Assembly (NCBI GenBank): GCA_028829895.1
Contig: CM054183.1
Coordinates: 22,550,975-22,614,974, forward strand
Reading direction: 5' to 3'
DNA from: Sinotaia quadrata
Taxonomy: Eukaryota > Mollusca > Gastropoda > Architaenioglossa > Viviparidae
Length of the DNA: 64,000 nucleotides
The notes under the pieces were generated by a model. It saw only the letters and a list, made by a program, of their open reading frames with translations. It was not told where the DNA came from and did not search any database. The translations under genes and the position numbers were made by a program. Of the stretch, positions 21,021 through 34,361 are shown in pieces (position 1 is the first letter of the stretch; the number at the start of each line of letters is the position of its first letter).

Positions 21021-24000
21021 AGGTGGTTCCATAAAGGTGGAATCCTCAGAATATCACCCTGCGAGAGACAGATTGCATTCTGAGGAAAAGACCGAGAAAA
21101 TTCGAGTGCGTTTTGTGACAGTAATTTGTGTTCCTTTAAAATATAGTTGTATGGTCAATCTTTGCATCTTAATTTTTTGTCCCGCGCAGCGAGGTTGACG
21201 TGCCCTAATATTGTCGTGGGCCAGGAGAATATCATCATTCTGAATAAAATCAAGACAGATCAAACATAATATTGTCTAGTTCCTTTTTCTCTGTGTTTTA
21301 TTTGTTCATATAGTTTGCCTATGTGTCCCTATAGTCTTGCTATTAATCTTAATTATCTAATTCTATATGCGTATATAAGAGTTTGAATTTGTATGTTATA
21401 TATACGTATATATGTGTGTGTGTGTGTTTATTCAAGTATTTGCAAGGACTCTATTACAGAATTAAATTATAGCTGCTTATCAAGAAGAATGGGGAGACAA
21501 GTGTCGAAAATATTTATGTCTATTTATTTATCTCTGCATTTTTATTTATTAAAGGGATTAGTATCTTTCATTAATAAATTAATAGTTGTTTGAAATCAAG
21601 CGAATGGATATTAGGCCATTTCATATAATATAAACTTGACCCGTTTCAATTATTTGAATCTATCTTTTTTATCGTGTTTGAAAGAATATATTTTTGATTT
21701 GTTTGTATGTTGAGACTAAATTGTTAGTCATGTGATTGAAATGTTCTTTTGCAATATTCAGAAACTAGAAAACTGATTTGGGGTGAAGTAAATTTGCTTG
21801 TCCCTAATTTTAAACTTAATTATTTTATAGTTTGTTAAATGTCAACATGACTTGACCTTCAGGTACTGCGTATGACAATACTTTTGTAAGTACCAGAGTT
21901 AAAATAACAACTTAGATAAAGAATATGTTAGAACTTGCTGCTGTAATCCAAACCAGTAATCTAGATGAGTAATTTTTGTTATCCAATAGTTTAAGATTAT
22001 AAATAACGAACTAGCCAATGGGTAAATACCCAAACTTACCTGTTGAAGAATGTTCTATATTCCAATCACTTTGATTTTGACGTAACTCAAGTCCGGTCAT
22101 GAAAAGGCAAACATTAGCTCAATGATTATTTAACTGGTTGATTGAGAAAGAAAGGACTTAGAAATATTTTGTACACTTTGCTATTGATATATTATATTTG
22201 TAATTTGATGTAAAAATGTATTATTTAAAAAGACTATTATTCCTACAGTTGTGAATTATAATTATGATACTTGTACATAATATGTGAAACACATGAGATT
22301 GTTTCTAGCAGAAACAAATTTGTAATTGATTATGTTGTATTTATTATGTTGCACGGATATACCAGGCTAATAGATACTCTTGCAAGAATTGTAAGTTGAG
22401 AATGATTGTTAAGAGAGAATGGAGAATAGAGATGATTAAACTTGGAACTTAGCATTGCTCTCTGATATGATGTTTCAGAAAGGAGCAGAGCAAACCTTTC
22501 TCTGTTTCCCTTTTGTACGCTTGTGGGGGATTCGAGAAGTTTCCATCCTGGAGTGTGGCAGATGAGTAGATTCAGTGCACCCTGTTTGTGTGCATCGGCA
22601 AGTGTGCCTGACTCCACTGTGGAACTTCCTGGAAGTGCTAGAAGTTCGTTACTGTGATTGCTTACTCAAGAAGCTAATACAGTGAACGTGTGCCTAGATT
22701 AGTCTTCAGGGATCTACAGTGTTGGAACATTCTACAACCTGCTTGTTGCAGCTTCCGTCATTTAACCGGTTATGTACAAACTATTATCATATAAATCTAT
22801 AATTTCATTTCTTCTATGATTAGAAAACCCCTGAGATTTATGTTGATACTAGTCTGACTGCTGAATTAGGTGTTATGATATAAGACTGAGTAGGTATTGG
22901 AATTACTTGAATGTTGTTTCACTGAATATTGAAGGGATTATATGTTAGGATGCAAGACTGAGTAAGTATTGGAATTACTTGAATGTTGTTTCACGGAATA
23001 TTGATGTCAAATAATCTTCTCATTATACTTATATATATGTATATTCGATTGTTGATCTAAAAAAATATTGTTAAATTTATTAACCTTCTTACACATATTA
23101 ATAAAACATATGTTCGAGTGACAGTGGGTGGATTATTAAATATAATTAAAGATGGATTTGTTACTCCTTTAGAAAGAAGTTTCCACCTGCGAAAATATTG
23201 TGTGACAGTAAAACGTCTGACTTATTGTTGTGAAAGAGAGAAGACCTGTACTACACCCTTACAATTAATCCACCAAGTGAGCGATGAATGGTGTCTTCAG
23301 GGAGAATTATTAATAAACATAAATGAAAATTTCTCCATCACTTGTAATTAGTTATGGATGATTATTAATAATAATAATCATAACCTGTAATGAAGGGGTG
23401 CATTGTCACATGATGTTATTATAAAAGCCGTTATTTTAAACACGTACACATATCAATGACTTATTGCAATGGCAGATTTTACGATCTTAAGGGTTGAATG
23501 AATAGAAATTACGTAACAGGTCCGGCTACATATTTGTACTCGTTCAAGATCAGATAGGGGGGATACTGTGATGTCCAGTAAAATTATATTATTGATCTAT
23601 AAGAGCAGACAGTTGTGATCTTCTAACACTGTCATTAACTGTTAATTTGACCGGCTAGCCCGAGTTTTAAGTATATTGATTGTACACTAAACAAACAAAA
23701 TAAACCATCCAACAGGTCCTTAAATGCATAATCTTCCAAAGTGTCTAACACATTAATAAATAATGTTACTTTCTAATAATTTGTAGATTATTGATTATAC
23801 ACTAAACAAACAAGCAAAATCAACAACAACAAAAATACCCACCCAAACATTATAATTATTGAATTTTTATCTCTGTCTAACAATTACTTTTAATGTTACT
23901 AAAATGAAATACCACAGATATTGTTGTATTGCGAATGGGGATAAAATCTATCATGTAAATCAACTATTTAATACACCGCCCCTTTCTTGATTGGTACTGC

Positions 24001-24239
24001 ATACTTTTAAGTCTTCGTGTAAGTACTAGTCATTCCATAAGGTACGTCTGCGTATTATGTCAACTATTGCCACGTTCTCAGTGTTGCAAACAAATCTTAC
24101 CCCTAGCAAACACAATTGCAGGGAAATTTTAGGCAGGGTTGAAGGTGAGAGGGGGTGGGGAGGAGGAAGAAGAAGAAAGCTTTCAAGCTGAGTGTAAACT
24201 CGTCTCCAGGAGCAGAGAACTCTGTATAAGATAACATAC
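21021..24239. other. Intergenic region
   Basis: No supported gene. A 95-codon minus-strand open frame near 22.3-22.6 kb and a 77-codon plus-strand frame near 23.1 kb match nothing I recognise. A 72-bp tandem duplication lies at 22.87-23.0 kb. Confidence 0.45.
22872..23006. repeat. 72-bp tandem duplication
   Basis: AAGACTGAGTA.GTATTGGAATTACTTGAATGTTGTTTCAC.GAATATTGA appears twice, with AAGACTGAG at 22882 and 22954. Confidence 0.9.
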
Positions 24240-24310
24240 ACAAGTACCGGAAGCTGTCCATCTCGAAATATCAACATTGCTGCCATTTTGTCTCCCCGTG
24301 GAAGCGGCAA
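24240..24310. promoter_or_regulatory. Promoter-like patch with ETS and YY1-type motifs
   Basis: ACCGGAAG (ETS core) from 24246 and, on the minus strand, AAAATGGCAGC at about 24280-24290, in a patch less AT-rich than its surroundings. No gene could be attached to it. Confidence 0.25.
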
Positions 24311-24940
24311 CGTTTAGCTTTAAATTTGGACTGGATTGTAAAATAACAAAATATGTAGAAGTTGCTCCCGGCGTTATTAATGTGGATGCTAAAGAGCGCT
24401 TGGTGTAGGTTAGATTACAAGTACATTCTAATTGTCAGAGTGAGGACTCGTTCCTCCAGACATTCGTCTAAAAAAAAATGGTTAGGATAGGTTTCCAATA
24501 ATGCTATTGCTAATTTCGTCTGACTTTGCCCAGTATCTTTTTTTTTCTGGAATTCGTGCGATTATTATTTTTATTTTTATTATTCATGCCTGAAATAGAA
24601 GGTAAAATTTAGATGAAATAAACAGTAAAAAAAATAGCTGTCCGACAAAGTAACGACTCAGAGAAATTAAAGAAACACTCCTACCTTGCCACAAACAAAA
24701 AGAAAATGAAGAAGTAAATTTAAATTGCTTTTTAAAAGAAGAAGTTCAGATTTGTGCTTTTACCTCTTTTTTTTTTTTTTTTTGTTAATCAAATTGATGT
24801 GAACAAAACTCCACCCTTACTAATGGAGTTGATTTAATTGCTGTTCTGCCGGCAGGCACAACCCAACCACGAAGTCTATCCCTCACACCCTACCACCCCA
24901 ACTCCCCACCTAATTCCCAATTTCAACCCATTCAAACTGG
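24311..24940. other. Intergenic sequence
   Basis: A/T runs, including a T tract at 24766-24783, and a C-rich patch (24855-24930). No gene recognised. Confidence 0.4.
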
Positions 24941-25200
24941 CGTCGTCATAGCGATGTACGTAAACACGGTTTACAGTTTACGCGTGTCACGTGGGTGCCC
25001 GATCACTCGGTATACGATTTTCTTCCCACTGCTTGTTTTACATGGCGTCCTGCTAGTAGGAAGTCAGTGAGTCTGCGGAAAACCAGAGTGGAGCGTAGAG
25101 GGAACAGGGGAGATTACTCTACGTCCAGGCGCGTTTTCATCATGGGATCAGCAGGACGGACTCAGAGGTTGCCAGTGGAATGATGTGAATTTATGACCGG
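24941..25200 (+). promoter_or_regulatory. CpG-containing promoter-like region with E-box
   Basis: Locally GC- and CpG-richer, with CACGTG at 24988-24993 next to ACGCGTGT. A 62-codon basic open frame (24995-25183) lies within it but resembles no known protein. It could be the start of an untraced gene or exapted regulatory DNA. Confidence 0.25.
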
Positions 25201-26636
25201 CGAGAAAGTAATCTCCGCAACCGTGTGGTTATGACGAGACAGGAATTAAACCGGGTTTAAAAGTGATCTGCTTGTTTGCTGGGCCTGGGACGTTAGGAAG
25301 TATATTTGATTTGCTGCGATCAGAAATTAAATTTCACAGTGTGGCTAAAATACTTGTGGCACCACCAAACATATTACTAAAAATTAAATTAAAAGAAGGA
25401 AGGTAAAAATAACAACAAACTAGTCTGTATTCTGCCGTACATGCTGCTTATACTGCGGTTTCCAAAACATTTCAAAACAGCCAGCTAGCTCGGATAATAT
25501 AATATGTCGTGTCTTGTTGCCCATTCTCTTTTTCATCCCCACCCCACCCAATGAAATTAGTAGGGGAGAATAGGGATAAGGGGAGGTAAATTGAGTAGTT
25601 ACCTGACTGAAAATTTTCCTTAGAGATATTCATTTGAATTAAATTGTAAATAAATGTAAATCTGCTTGTTTTCTTGAAATAGATTTGGCAAAACCTTATA
25701 ACATTTATATTAGTTAAAATCAGCAACTTCTAGTGCGCAAAGTAGTTTTCGCTCTATCAAATATTAATTTAATGTGTTTGCTTACATCAGTTTAGGTGAT
25801 TGTTTTGAACTGTTTAAAATGAATCAACATTGAAAGGGTTAATATGTATAATAGTTACAAAAGTGCAAAGCAAATTTGCATAAGCTTGCCCAACATAAGC
25901 ATCGATTCTTTGGCCCGTAAGTGACAGCTGTCATTCACAATACACATTACTTTTTTTACGATGTCCCGTCCACGTGTATAGCCCGAACTTGTAGCTTACT
26001 GATAACTTACCTTTCCTTATCTACTATTTACACGCACACACATGAGAGCATACATATAAATACGTCAGCCTACGCTTCAGCAATTATTAAATTGTCCTTA
26101 ACTACTCTGAATGGCTCATTCGCCTAAAAAAAAAAAAGGACTCACTGCCCTTCTTGATAACGATACGCGAACTTTGGGCACTGTATTGAAAAAGATCCTT
26201 AAGACAGAACGACAGAACTAGCAGACTCTTACAAGTAGCCCGAAGGTTTTTAAAAAAAATGTTTATACAAATACTACTCAGGATATGAGATTAATCTGAG
26301 ACTAAATGTTCAAACTGCGTATCAGATCGACCTGATAAAATTGTTTGCTCACGTGACCACAGACGACTTGTCCTTAACACAACTCTGGTGTGAATGAGCC
26401 TTCAGAACCTATATCGTGTCATACTGGATTTTCTTCTTCTTATGATTTATTATTTGGCGCTTGGATTTGAATTGCCACCCGGCCACGTCTTAAAGAGTAC
26501 AATCGGTAAAGTGTGTCATGCATTTTAGTAAATATGCCTAGTGAAAGTTTGTGAACTGAAATTGGTTTGAACTTATTAAAGGAATTAGTCATCACCACCG
26601 TCACGGCCATTACTTATACAATAAAGAGCACCAGAC

Positions 26637-26638
<2 letters not shown>
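25201..26638. other. Intergenic sequence
   Basis: No supported gene, array or transposon end. Confidence 0.45.
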
Positions 26639-26689
<51 letters not shown>

Positions 26690-26779
26690 AGAGACATGCA
26701 TGCACACAATATTTATCGAGAGAGAGTGAAGGGCAAATAGTACACACACAAACAAACAAACGCACACACGCATGCACAC

Positions 26780-26821
<42 letters not shown>

Positions 26822-26830
26822 ATGTTAGAG
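26639..26830. repeat. Compound CA / AT / GA microsatellite
   Basis: CA repeats (about 26640-26686), then GA, then a mixed ACAC/AAAC stretch, then AT (26781-26799) and GA (26800-26820). Confidence 0.95.
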
Positions 26831-27317
26831 ATAATCACAGACAGACAATAGAAACTGCGCGCACCTTTATGGAACTGCATGTACGCAGTCCTTGCCCGAG
26901 AAACAATAGTCTCCCTTACTGCAGATTACGGAACCTCAGTGAAACAATTAACCTTTATAAGCAATGGCTCCATAGTGTCTAAGTGATGTTTTTTTGTCTG
27001 TTAATCGAAAGCCTTCCACTTCTAGAGGAGTTCAAATCAGCGTTGAGAAGTTCGCCAAGACGAACTCTTGACCACACGTCCGGCTGACACGTCTTAAACA
27101 AACTCTAATTGCTGACGAAGATTGCCTGATACCTTACGACTTCGTCCTCAGAGCATGCGCAGTTTTGATAGAGACAGGGATCGATGCGCACGCGTGTGTG
27201 TATGCGTGCGTTCGTGCGTTTGTGCCGTGGTGTATGAGTATGAGGGATGTAACAACGAAAGTTATATTTTTGTTAATTCTTTCGGTTTTTAAAAAAAAAA
27301 ATATTATTATGTGTTTG

Positions 27318-27318
27318 C

Positions 27319-27410
<92 letters not shown>
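27318..27410. repeat. (CTTT)n microsatellite
   Basis: More than twenty uninterrupted CTTT units. The plus-strand open frame over it (Phe-Leu-Ser repeats) is not a gene. Confidence 0.97.
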
Positions 27411-27411
<1 letters not shown>

Positions 27412-28665
27412 TCTATACTTGTATTTAATTTGTTGTAATTTCATTTCTAATTATCATTTTGCAGTTGATATTTTTGCGTGATTTTTCTTTCTTTTACTGT
27501 GCTTAAATCATTTACATTTTTTTTGTAGAGTGCTTAATTCTGTTACGTAATTTTATTTCTGTTAACCTGCTTAATTCTGTTATATAATTTTATTTCTGTT
27601 AGCGAGCTTACTTCTTTTATATAATGTTGCCAGGTGCTTCAGTTTTTACTGTATTACATAGCTGTGTTCTGTTTTCTTAATCTTTTGATTTTTTAAATTT
27701 GTTTTAACTGTTCATGTGCTACTGTATTAAATTCTGTTATATTTATTTTTTGTTGCTGCTTGTCTATTGTCGTGTTTCCGTTTTATTAACCGTATATTTA
27801 TGAAATAATTATTATTTTGGTGACTGTTTAATTTTGCGTAGTGTTACGAAAGTGTTTATTTTATTAATTAATATAGCAGTTTTCTTAATTTTCTATAATT
27901 ATTTTTATTGAACAGCATAGGTATAAGTCATCTAATGAAAATGGTGTGAGTTGAGCATCTTAGACCGATTAATTCCTTTTCAAATGACATTTTTTTTTGG
28001 TGGTAAATTCAACTGTAAAAAGTGGTATGTAATGCATCTGCCCTTTGTTATCATAGGAAATAGCCACACTGGCAAATTGAAATACTGAACGTGGGGTATT
28101 TTAGAAACAAACTCTAGAAAGTGCTTGCTTTACCAGACCCACAGAGTCGCTATAGAATATAATGTCTGATTGACGAGTTGGAGAAATGAAAGTCAGATGA
28201 ATGTAACTGGTAACATTTTAATAGCTACAAACAGTTACAGTGAAAAATTAGATGCTGCATATATGTTCCAAGACTTCTTCATTAACTGATAAATTTACAA
28301 AAGGCAATACATTTCTGTGAACAGGTTTCAGGAGGTTATGTTCTTATACATTAAGAACTAAAATTAATCATAATGACCCTTTTAATTATCTAGTCTCCTG
28401 CCGGCAATTTTGGTCAGGCGCTATAGTCGTGTCTAAAAAAAACAATTACCGGCGTCCAGCAATTATAATATATTTAATTATGAATATTAGGACTAATTAA
28501 CAAGGCTGTTCTGCATGCTCTACAGCTTAGAATATCATATTACAGAATTTTAAAGCCTGTCTCGATTTGTTAATTTATACCCAACCAAGTCATTAACCAT
28601 TAACAATATTTGTGATATGGAAGAGTATACGTGAATGATATGCGACATATACGATATATGATAAA
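27411..28665. other. AT-rich intergenic sequence
   Basis: 27.45-27.85 kb shows loosely recurring TGCTTAATTCTGTTA.ATAATTTTATTTCTGTTA words, a decayed short-period array of about 50-60 bp. Nothing coding. Confidence 0.45.
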
Positions 28666-28669
28666 TGTA

Positions 28670-29460
28670 GAATGATATATGTTGATAACATGGTGCTGAA
28701 GAACGTGCCTAAGTTAGTGATATGCTAATTATGTGACGGGTGCAGCATGAGATATATTGATGTCGTCATCTTAGAAGAAAATGAGTATAATTATGCTAAT
28801 TATGTGATGGATGCCGTGATCTACGTTGATGTCGAGCGTCATCTTAAAAGAAAACGAGTAGAAGTGTTCTAATTTTGCTACGAATACCGTGATATATGTT
28901 GTGATCACATTTTTAAAATAGGAGTATAAGTTAGTCATATGCTAATTATGTGACGAATGCCACCATATATGTTAGATCCTCGTTGTCAAAAGAAAAACGA
29001 AGATTAAGGTAAGTGATACGTTAATTATGTGACGAATGCCGTGATATATGTCGATGTCATCATATTAAAATTCCATTATAAGTTAGATATGCTAATTATG
29101 TGACGAATGTCGTAATATTTTCGAGTCATCATATTAAAATTCCATTATAAGTTAGATATGCTAATTATGTGACGAATGTCATAATATTTGTCGAATCGTC
29201 ATGTTAAAATTCCATTATAAGTTAAAGATATGTGAATTATGTGACTAATGTCGTAATATTTGTCGAGTCATCATATTAAAATTCCATTATAAGTTAAAGA
29301 TGTGCTAATTATGTGACGAATGTCGTAATATTTGTCGAGTGGTCATGTTAAAATTCCATTATAAGTTAAAGATATGTTAATTATGTGACGAATGTCGTAA
29401 TATTTGTCGAGTCGTCATATTAAAATTCCGTTATAAGTTAAAGATGTGCTAATTAAAACC
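28670..29460. repeat. 69-72-bp minisatellite
   Basis: About eleven units built round GCTAATTATGTGACGAATG, CGTAATATTTGTCGAGTC and TTAAAATTCCATTATAAG. GCTAATTATG-type words start at about 29091, 29160, 29232, 29303 and 29375. Left-hand units are longer and more diverged (AGAAGAAAA.GAGTA insert), right-hand units nearly uniform. Confidence 0.9.
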
Positions 29461-31042
29461 TATGAAGAATGCCTATTACTATCTATTACGTCTTAATTTG
29501 GAAAAGCGAACATAAATTAGAGATAAGTTAAAAACAGCTGAGTTCTTTTTATAGTAATGGCAAACTAATATTATATTGTGATCAGGAGTGATTATTACTA
29601 ACTTTTTACTGGCACAATAGATCTCTCACAGAGCATCGAGTTTTAATGGAGTAAAATGGTATGAACTGGTGAGGCCGAATTCTAATTTCCTTTAGCTTAC
29701 TTCCGCGCTGTCGTATTATGTTTATTTGTAATTTATCGAAGTAGTTTGTTGCGGCAAAAGAACTAGCACACGGCATTTGTGATTGATTAGTATTTTCTCT
29801 AACATCAGTTCGGATTTCTGTCAAAATTAGATCAAAGATTATTTTTGCTGTGCTCAGGTCGTGAAAAGTGTATATATATAATTATTAGCAGCGTATTAGA
29901 ATGAAACTGGTTTGTTTTCTCTACAAGTGGAAGATGTTTTTAGAATGCTTTTCTTGTCAGCATACCTTTTGAATATACGAAGCTGACTTGCAAAATTATA
30001 CCCTTCCATCACGAAGACAGTACATGTATATTCACTAATAATTTAGTGTTTGTTTTCTTCTCTCGAAAGAGCGCTATGCTAATAGATAGTAAACTTACAC
30101 TGCGTGTACAGCATCTCTCTTGAGAATACATGGAGTGTTGTGTGTCATTTAAACTAAACAGCTAAACTATTGGTCATAATCTACTTCCCATACATCTTGC
30201 GTATGACGCATATATTTTTCTATTTTAAATTGCAGTTAGGATTGTTAAGTATTTTAAATGGCATTTTGTAGTTGCGCTATGTTGATTTATTTATGATTCA
30301 TTATTTATTTATACTCAATAACTTCCGATTTTTTCTTGCTCATTAATAATTAGGCCAAATCAGTCGATTCTGTGAGAAGCTTCTTCCGGCAAACGCCGTT
30401 TTTTTCCCCCCCAACTTCAGCCGATATTGTCGACATATATATATCTTCACTCTCTTTCGAAGTATGTTGTATCATACTTATGAACATTAATGTTCTTTGG
30501 GGCATATTATTTATGGTGAAAACATTTTCTGTGCGTTCTTTTTATATCTCAGAAAATGGTAATTATTTAGGGGCAAGGTGTACTTATCAAGGTTACAAAT
30601 GCATATTGTTTCCGTCATCACACTGTCAACTTAATCCATGTTAAAAAGTAGCGTAAACAAACGGGATAACAAATGGACCTTTAAATGTTTAGTACAGAAA
30701 AAATAAGATGACGTGTAGTGGTGCTGGTGATATGTGTGTGCGTGTGTGCTCACGCGTGCCTGCGTGCGTGTGTGTATATGTGTGTGGGGGGGGGGCGTGC
30801 GCGCGCGGGGGTAATACGCAAAAAAATCACTTTACATGAAAGGTGAAGGTGTTAGCGATTTTTGTAATTCCGCGGAACAATTCCTAGGTTAGGACTAAGT
30901 AACGAAAATGATAACGAAGTTCATCTGAATTTCCCTAATCATTCATGACTTCAAAATGGGGTGCAAAAACAGACGTTTAGGCTTAACATTTGACCAATGT
31001 CCATTCATCATACTCCTCTCCACCATTCCTTATCACGTGGAT
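29461..31042. other. Intergenic sequence
   Basis: No supported gene. A GT/GC-rich simple stretch with a G run lies at 30730-30812. Confidence 0.4.
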
Positions 31043-31205
31043 ACTAAGTTTACTCCATACAAAACCACACCCGACTCCACTGAACTAAGTTTACTCCATA
31101 CAAACACACCCAACTCCACTGAACTAAGTTTACTCCATACAAACACACCCAACTCCACTGAACTAAGTTTACTCCATACAAACACACCCAACTCCACTGA
31201 ACTAT
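31043..31205. repeat. 39-bp minisatellite, four units
   Basis: ACTAAGTTTACTCCATACAA begins units at 31043, 31084, 31123 and 31162. The first unit is two bases longer. 39 bp is a multiple of three, so open frames cross it on both strands. I do not regard them as genes. Confidence 0.95.
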
Positions 31206-31258
31206 AGACAAGAGTGGGAGCGATAGCAGAATTGACCGAGCGAAAAGTCGAAGCGGTG

Positions 31259-31391
31259 AAGCTTGACCATCCGGCACCTTCTTTCCAGTCACAATATTCT
31301 CATCTCCATCCTTCGGTCAAGCTTGACCACTCGGCACCTACTTTCTAGTCATAATATTATCACCTCCATCCTTCGAATTCAAGCTTGATCA
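31259..31391. repeat. 60-bp tandem duplication
   Basis: AAGCTTGACCA.(T/C)CGGCACCT ... CTCCATCCTTCG occurs twice (GCTTGACCA at 31261 and 31321), with a partial third start at 31381. Confidence 0.85.
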
Positions 31392-34098
31392 CAGAAGAGT
31401 TACAGACGAAAAGGTCATTTAGCTGATTGAGACCAGTTACGATTATTGACACTGGGGACTAGAACACGAAAGGCAAGCAGCGAACATTTGGAGTTACCGC
31501 TCTTCACAAAAAAATGGAGTAGCAAAGGGACCCCAGCAACGTTTGTTGTCACCGTCCTCTGAAACCGTTGTATAGTTTGCCATCGAAAGCTAATACTGAT
31601 TAAAACAAATCGCATTAGTCCTGGTTCTGTCCCTTGGTTTCCTGTCCCTCGAGAAGGTGACTCTTCTCAGTCAAAAGCCGCCCCCCTGGAGTTGCAGCCC
31701 TTAGTTATTGCCCGTGTACTATCTTTCCTCATCCTGCGCATCATTGACTACGGCTCACATGGGAGATAATCCACCCTTTTCCTCCTCTCTAACGAGCGCA
31801 TTTACAGTTACATGTTTCTAGATTTTGTGGAGAAGTGTGAAGTAGCATTGCACTAATTGTTGGAACTGTGAGCAAAACCAGGGGAGATAATGTTCAAACA
31901 GAATGCATACTTTATTTGATTGCAGTTCTCTGTGCCCGTCGGACATATTATCAAAGAGGTCTTTGCATGCTTTCTTTCTTTCTTTTCGGTTGTCTTTGTT
32001 TGCTTTCTTTTTTCTTTCTTTCTTGCAATATTAATTAAAAGTTATTCTTCTGAACAGGCAGCAATATCAGTACAATGTTTACTTTGCAAGCAAAATTAAA
32101 ATATGTGTATACTGATTGTGCTATGTCCGTCCACATTCTTATGCTTTTATTAGGTTATTAAAAGACAAAAATAATCATAATTCATAATGATTCTTTAAAT
32201 ATAATAATAATAGCTTCAATAGTAATAATAGGTTGAGTTGATTATTTTAAATCTTTTGAAAACACTTGTTTTCAACTTGAAGCTTTTCAGTCCTTACATC
32301 TTAATTAGACTTAGCCTCGACCTAGTTATGTAATTCCAGGTCAAGGTTATCTTCCATTCCGGCCATTGCAAGTCTACATAAAGTCCTAGTATTGTATGAA
32401 GGGACCACATCCTTCAGCTTGTGTACTCTCAGACCTTTTTGCAAAAAAGTGTCACCCAGAGTAAACTAAAATATGGACAACAGACAGTAAAACACTTAAA
32501 TAGGCAAGCTAGAGAGTATCAAAATTAGACTGCCTTTTGGACTCAAACGAGCGTCTCAAAAATGAACCATGTCTAAAGAGACTGCTGGGAGAGTGGCAAT
32601 ATATGTTAGCACAGAACTAATTTAACATGCCGCAAGAAAAATGAGTGTGAATACAAATAACACCATACGTAATGTCAGAAGATTTGAGCATACCATATAA
32701 AATTAATTGTCCAACACACAACAATGTCTGTCTAAAAGAAAACGCCTGTGTAACGTAGAAATACGTTTTGTACGTGAAATTCCAAAAAGTCGATTTAACC
32801 ATGTATCACTGGTAGCCTACATGACATGTACAGACTTGTAGACTAAGATCACGCCATTTTTATTTTGGGAGGAGGATGTGGATTTTTAGTCTCTACACAG
32901 TTGTCAGAAAAAGACAACAAAAAAACATAAACAAAACAAAACAAAAAAAAAAACCCTAACATTTTTCGGGCGTTGTCCAATGTTCAGAAAATATTTTAGA
33001 AAATAGCAATTGGGGAGTTTCAGTACGAGTTATTTCCCTTTCCTAGTCGGAATGCGGCATTTCTCAATATCATTACATTACACAGATGAAGGTCTCCTGT
33101 CGCAACTCAGGAGTAGACTAAATACTAACGTGTGACGAACATCGGAAAATATAAAGAACCAACCAATAAAGTGTCATGCAGAGTGAGACTTTTTAAAATT
33201 TTAACGAAGATAACATAAAGTTTATTTTAGGGTCTACGAAATATCCCGCATTGAACAGCTAACATTTAAAAAGAGATATATAATGGAGTGTCATGAACAT
33301 TACACCACACGACGATCTGGCTGCCACTGAGGAAGGCAATGGAGTGGGACTTTCTGACATAAATATTTTTCTTCTCTGAAAAATAACGATAATTATATTA
33401 GGTTCATCATGCCAGGCCATATTATTGGTTTGAAATTTACCAGCACGTTTAGAAATTTAATTATTTTAGTTTAAGCCATTACACTAATGTAGCGCTACAT
33501 TTCTGATAGATATAGGAATTTTTTAAAAAAATCACGTGTAAGCTGTTTGGCATGACCAAGGAAATAAGCAGTAAAAAAGAACAGAGTTAGTAACAACATA
33601 GGCTATGTATTAAGAACCTGGAGAATTCAGCAGAAAACATTGAAGCACGCATTTTATAAAAAAATAGGAAAACAATGGCCATGGAATACAGATAATGCAA
33701 GAAAATATCAAAGTTTGCTATGCACTTCAGACGTGTATGTGTGATTATTTTCAATATGAATGTTACTTAAGAATACTTCATACATACATTGAGGCATTTG
33801 CTGTGCAGTTCAGACGTGTATGCATGTATGTGTGTTTGATTGAATGTGTTCGTACGTATCAGTATTTGACGTATGGGTAAGTGAATGTGTCTACAGACGT
33901 ATCATGTGCCATATTCATTCCAGTCACACACTAAAGCTTAGGCACGGACACAATCACGAATCAATTTGATTAGCCGCACAACAAAGAAACAGGATCACGA
34001 TCGCATCATTGGATAGCTGTACTGCATACACAGATAAGAAATAGAATGTACCTACTAAGTATAAACAAGTGAATAAAAAGAAAATGCTTTAAAATATG
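31392..34098. other. Intergenic sequence left of the LTR array
   Basis: No supported gene. Contains a CTTT-like patch (31970-32025) and an A-rich patch (32920-32955). Confidence 0.4.
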
Positions 34099-34104
34099 AC
34101 TCAC

Positions 34105-34361
34105 AACACAATATAAAAAACACAACACAATATAACATAACACAATATAACACAACACAACACAATATAACATAACACAGCACAATATAACACAACACAA
34201 CATAACACAACACAATATAACACAACATAACACAACACAATATAACACAACACAGCACAATATAACACAACACAGCATAACACAACACAATATAACACAA
34301 CACAGCACAATATAACACAACATAACACAATACAACATAACACAACACAACACAATATAAC
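34105..34361. repeat. ACACAATATAAC simple satellite, left block
   Basis: Built from the words CACAACACAATATAA and CATAACACAA with irregular order, leaving no C-to-G variation on the plus strand. It is the insertion target of the LTR element, and the same sequence type resumes at 47962. Minus-strand open frames in all three frames (Cys/Leu/Val/Tyr) are artefacts. Confidence 0.95.

Noticed and set aside
22330..22617. 95-codon minus-strand frame
   Set aside because: No family resemblance, no splice context and no neighbouring exon.
23550..23600. AGGGGGGATACTGTGATGT, resembling a polypurine tract plus LTR start
   Set aside because: No second copy of the following sequence was found as a partner LTR, and no retroelement coding sequence lies upstream.
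24995..25183. 62-codon basic open frame in the CpG-rich patch
   Set aside because: Arg/Ser composition follows from GC content. No donor site or homologous motif supports an exon.
30956..31292. Open frames with repeated LSLLHTNTPNSTE or VNLVQWSWVCLYG
   Set aside because: The 39-bp repeat is divisible by three and keeps both strands open. No unrepeated coding sequence surrounds it.
34006..34355. Three overlapping minus-strand frames rich in Cys, Leu, Val, Tyr
   Set aside because: By-products of the ACACAATATAAC satellite; all three frames are open and repetitive.
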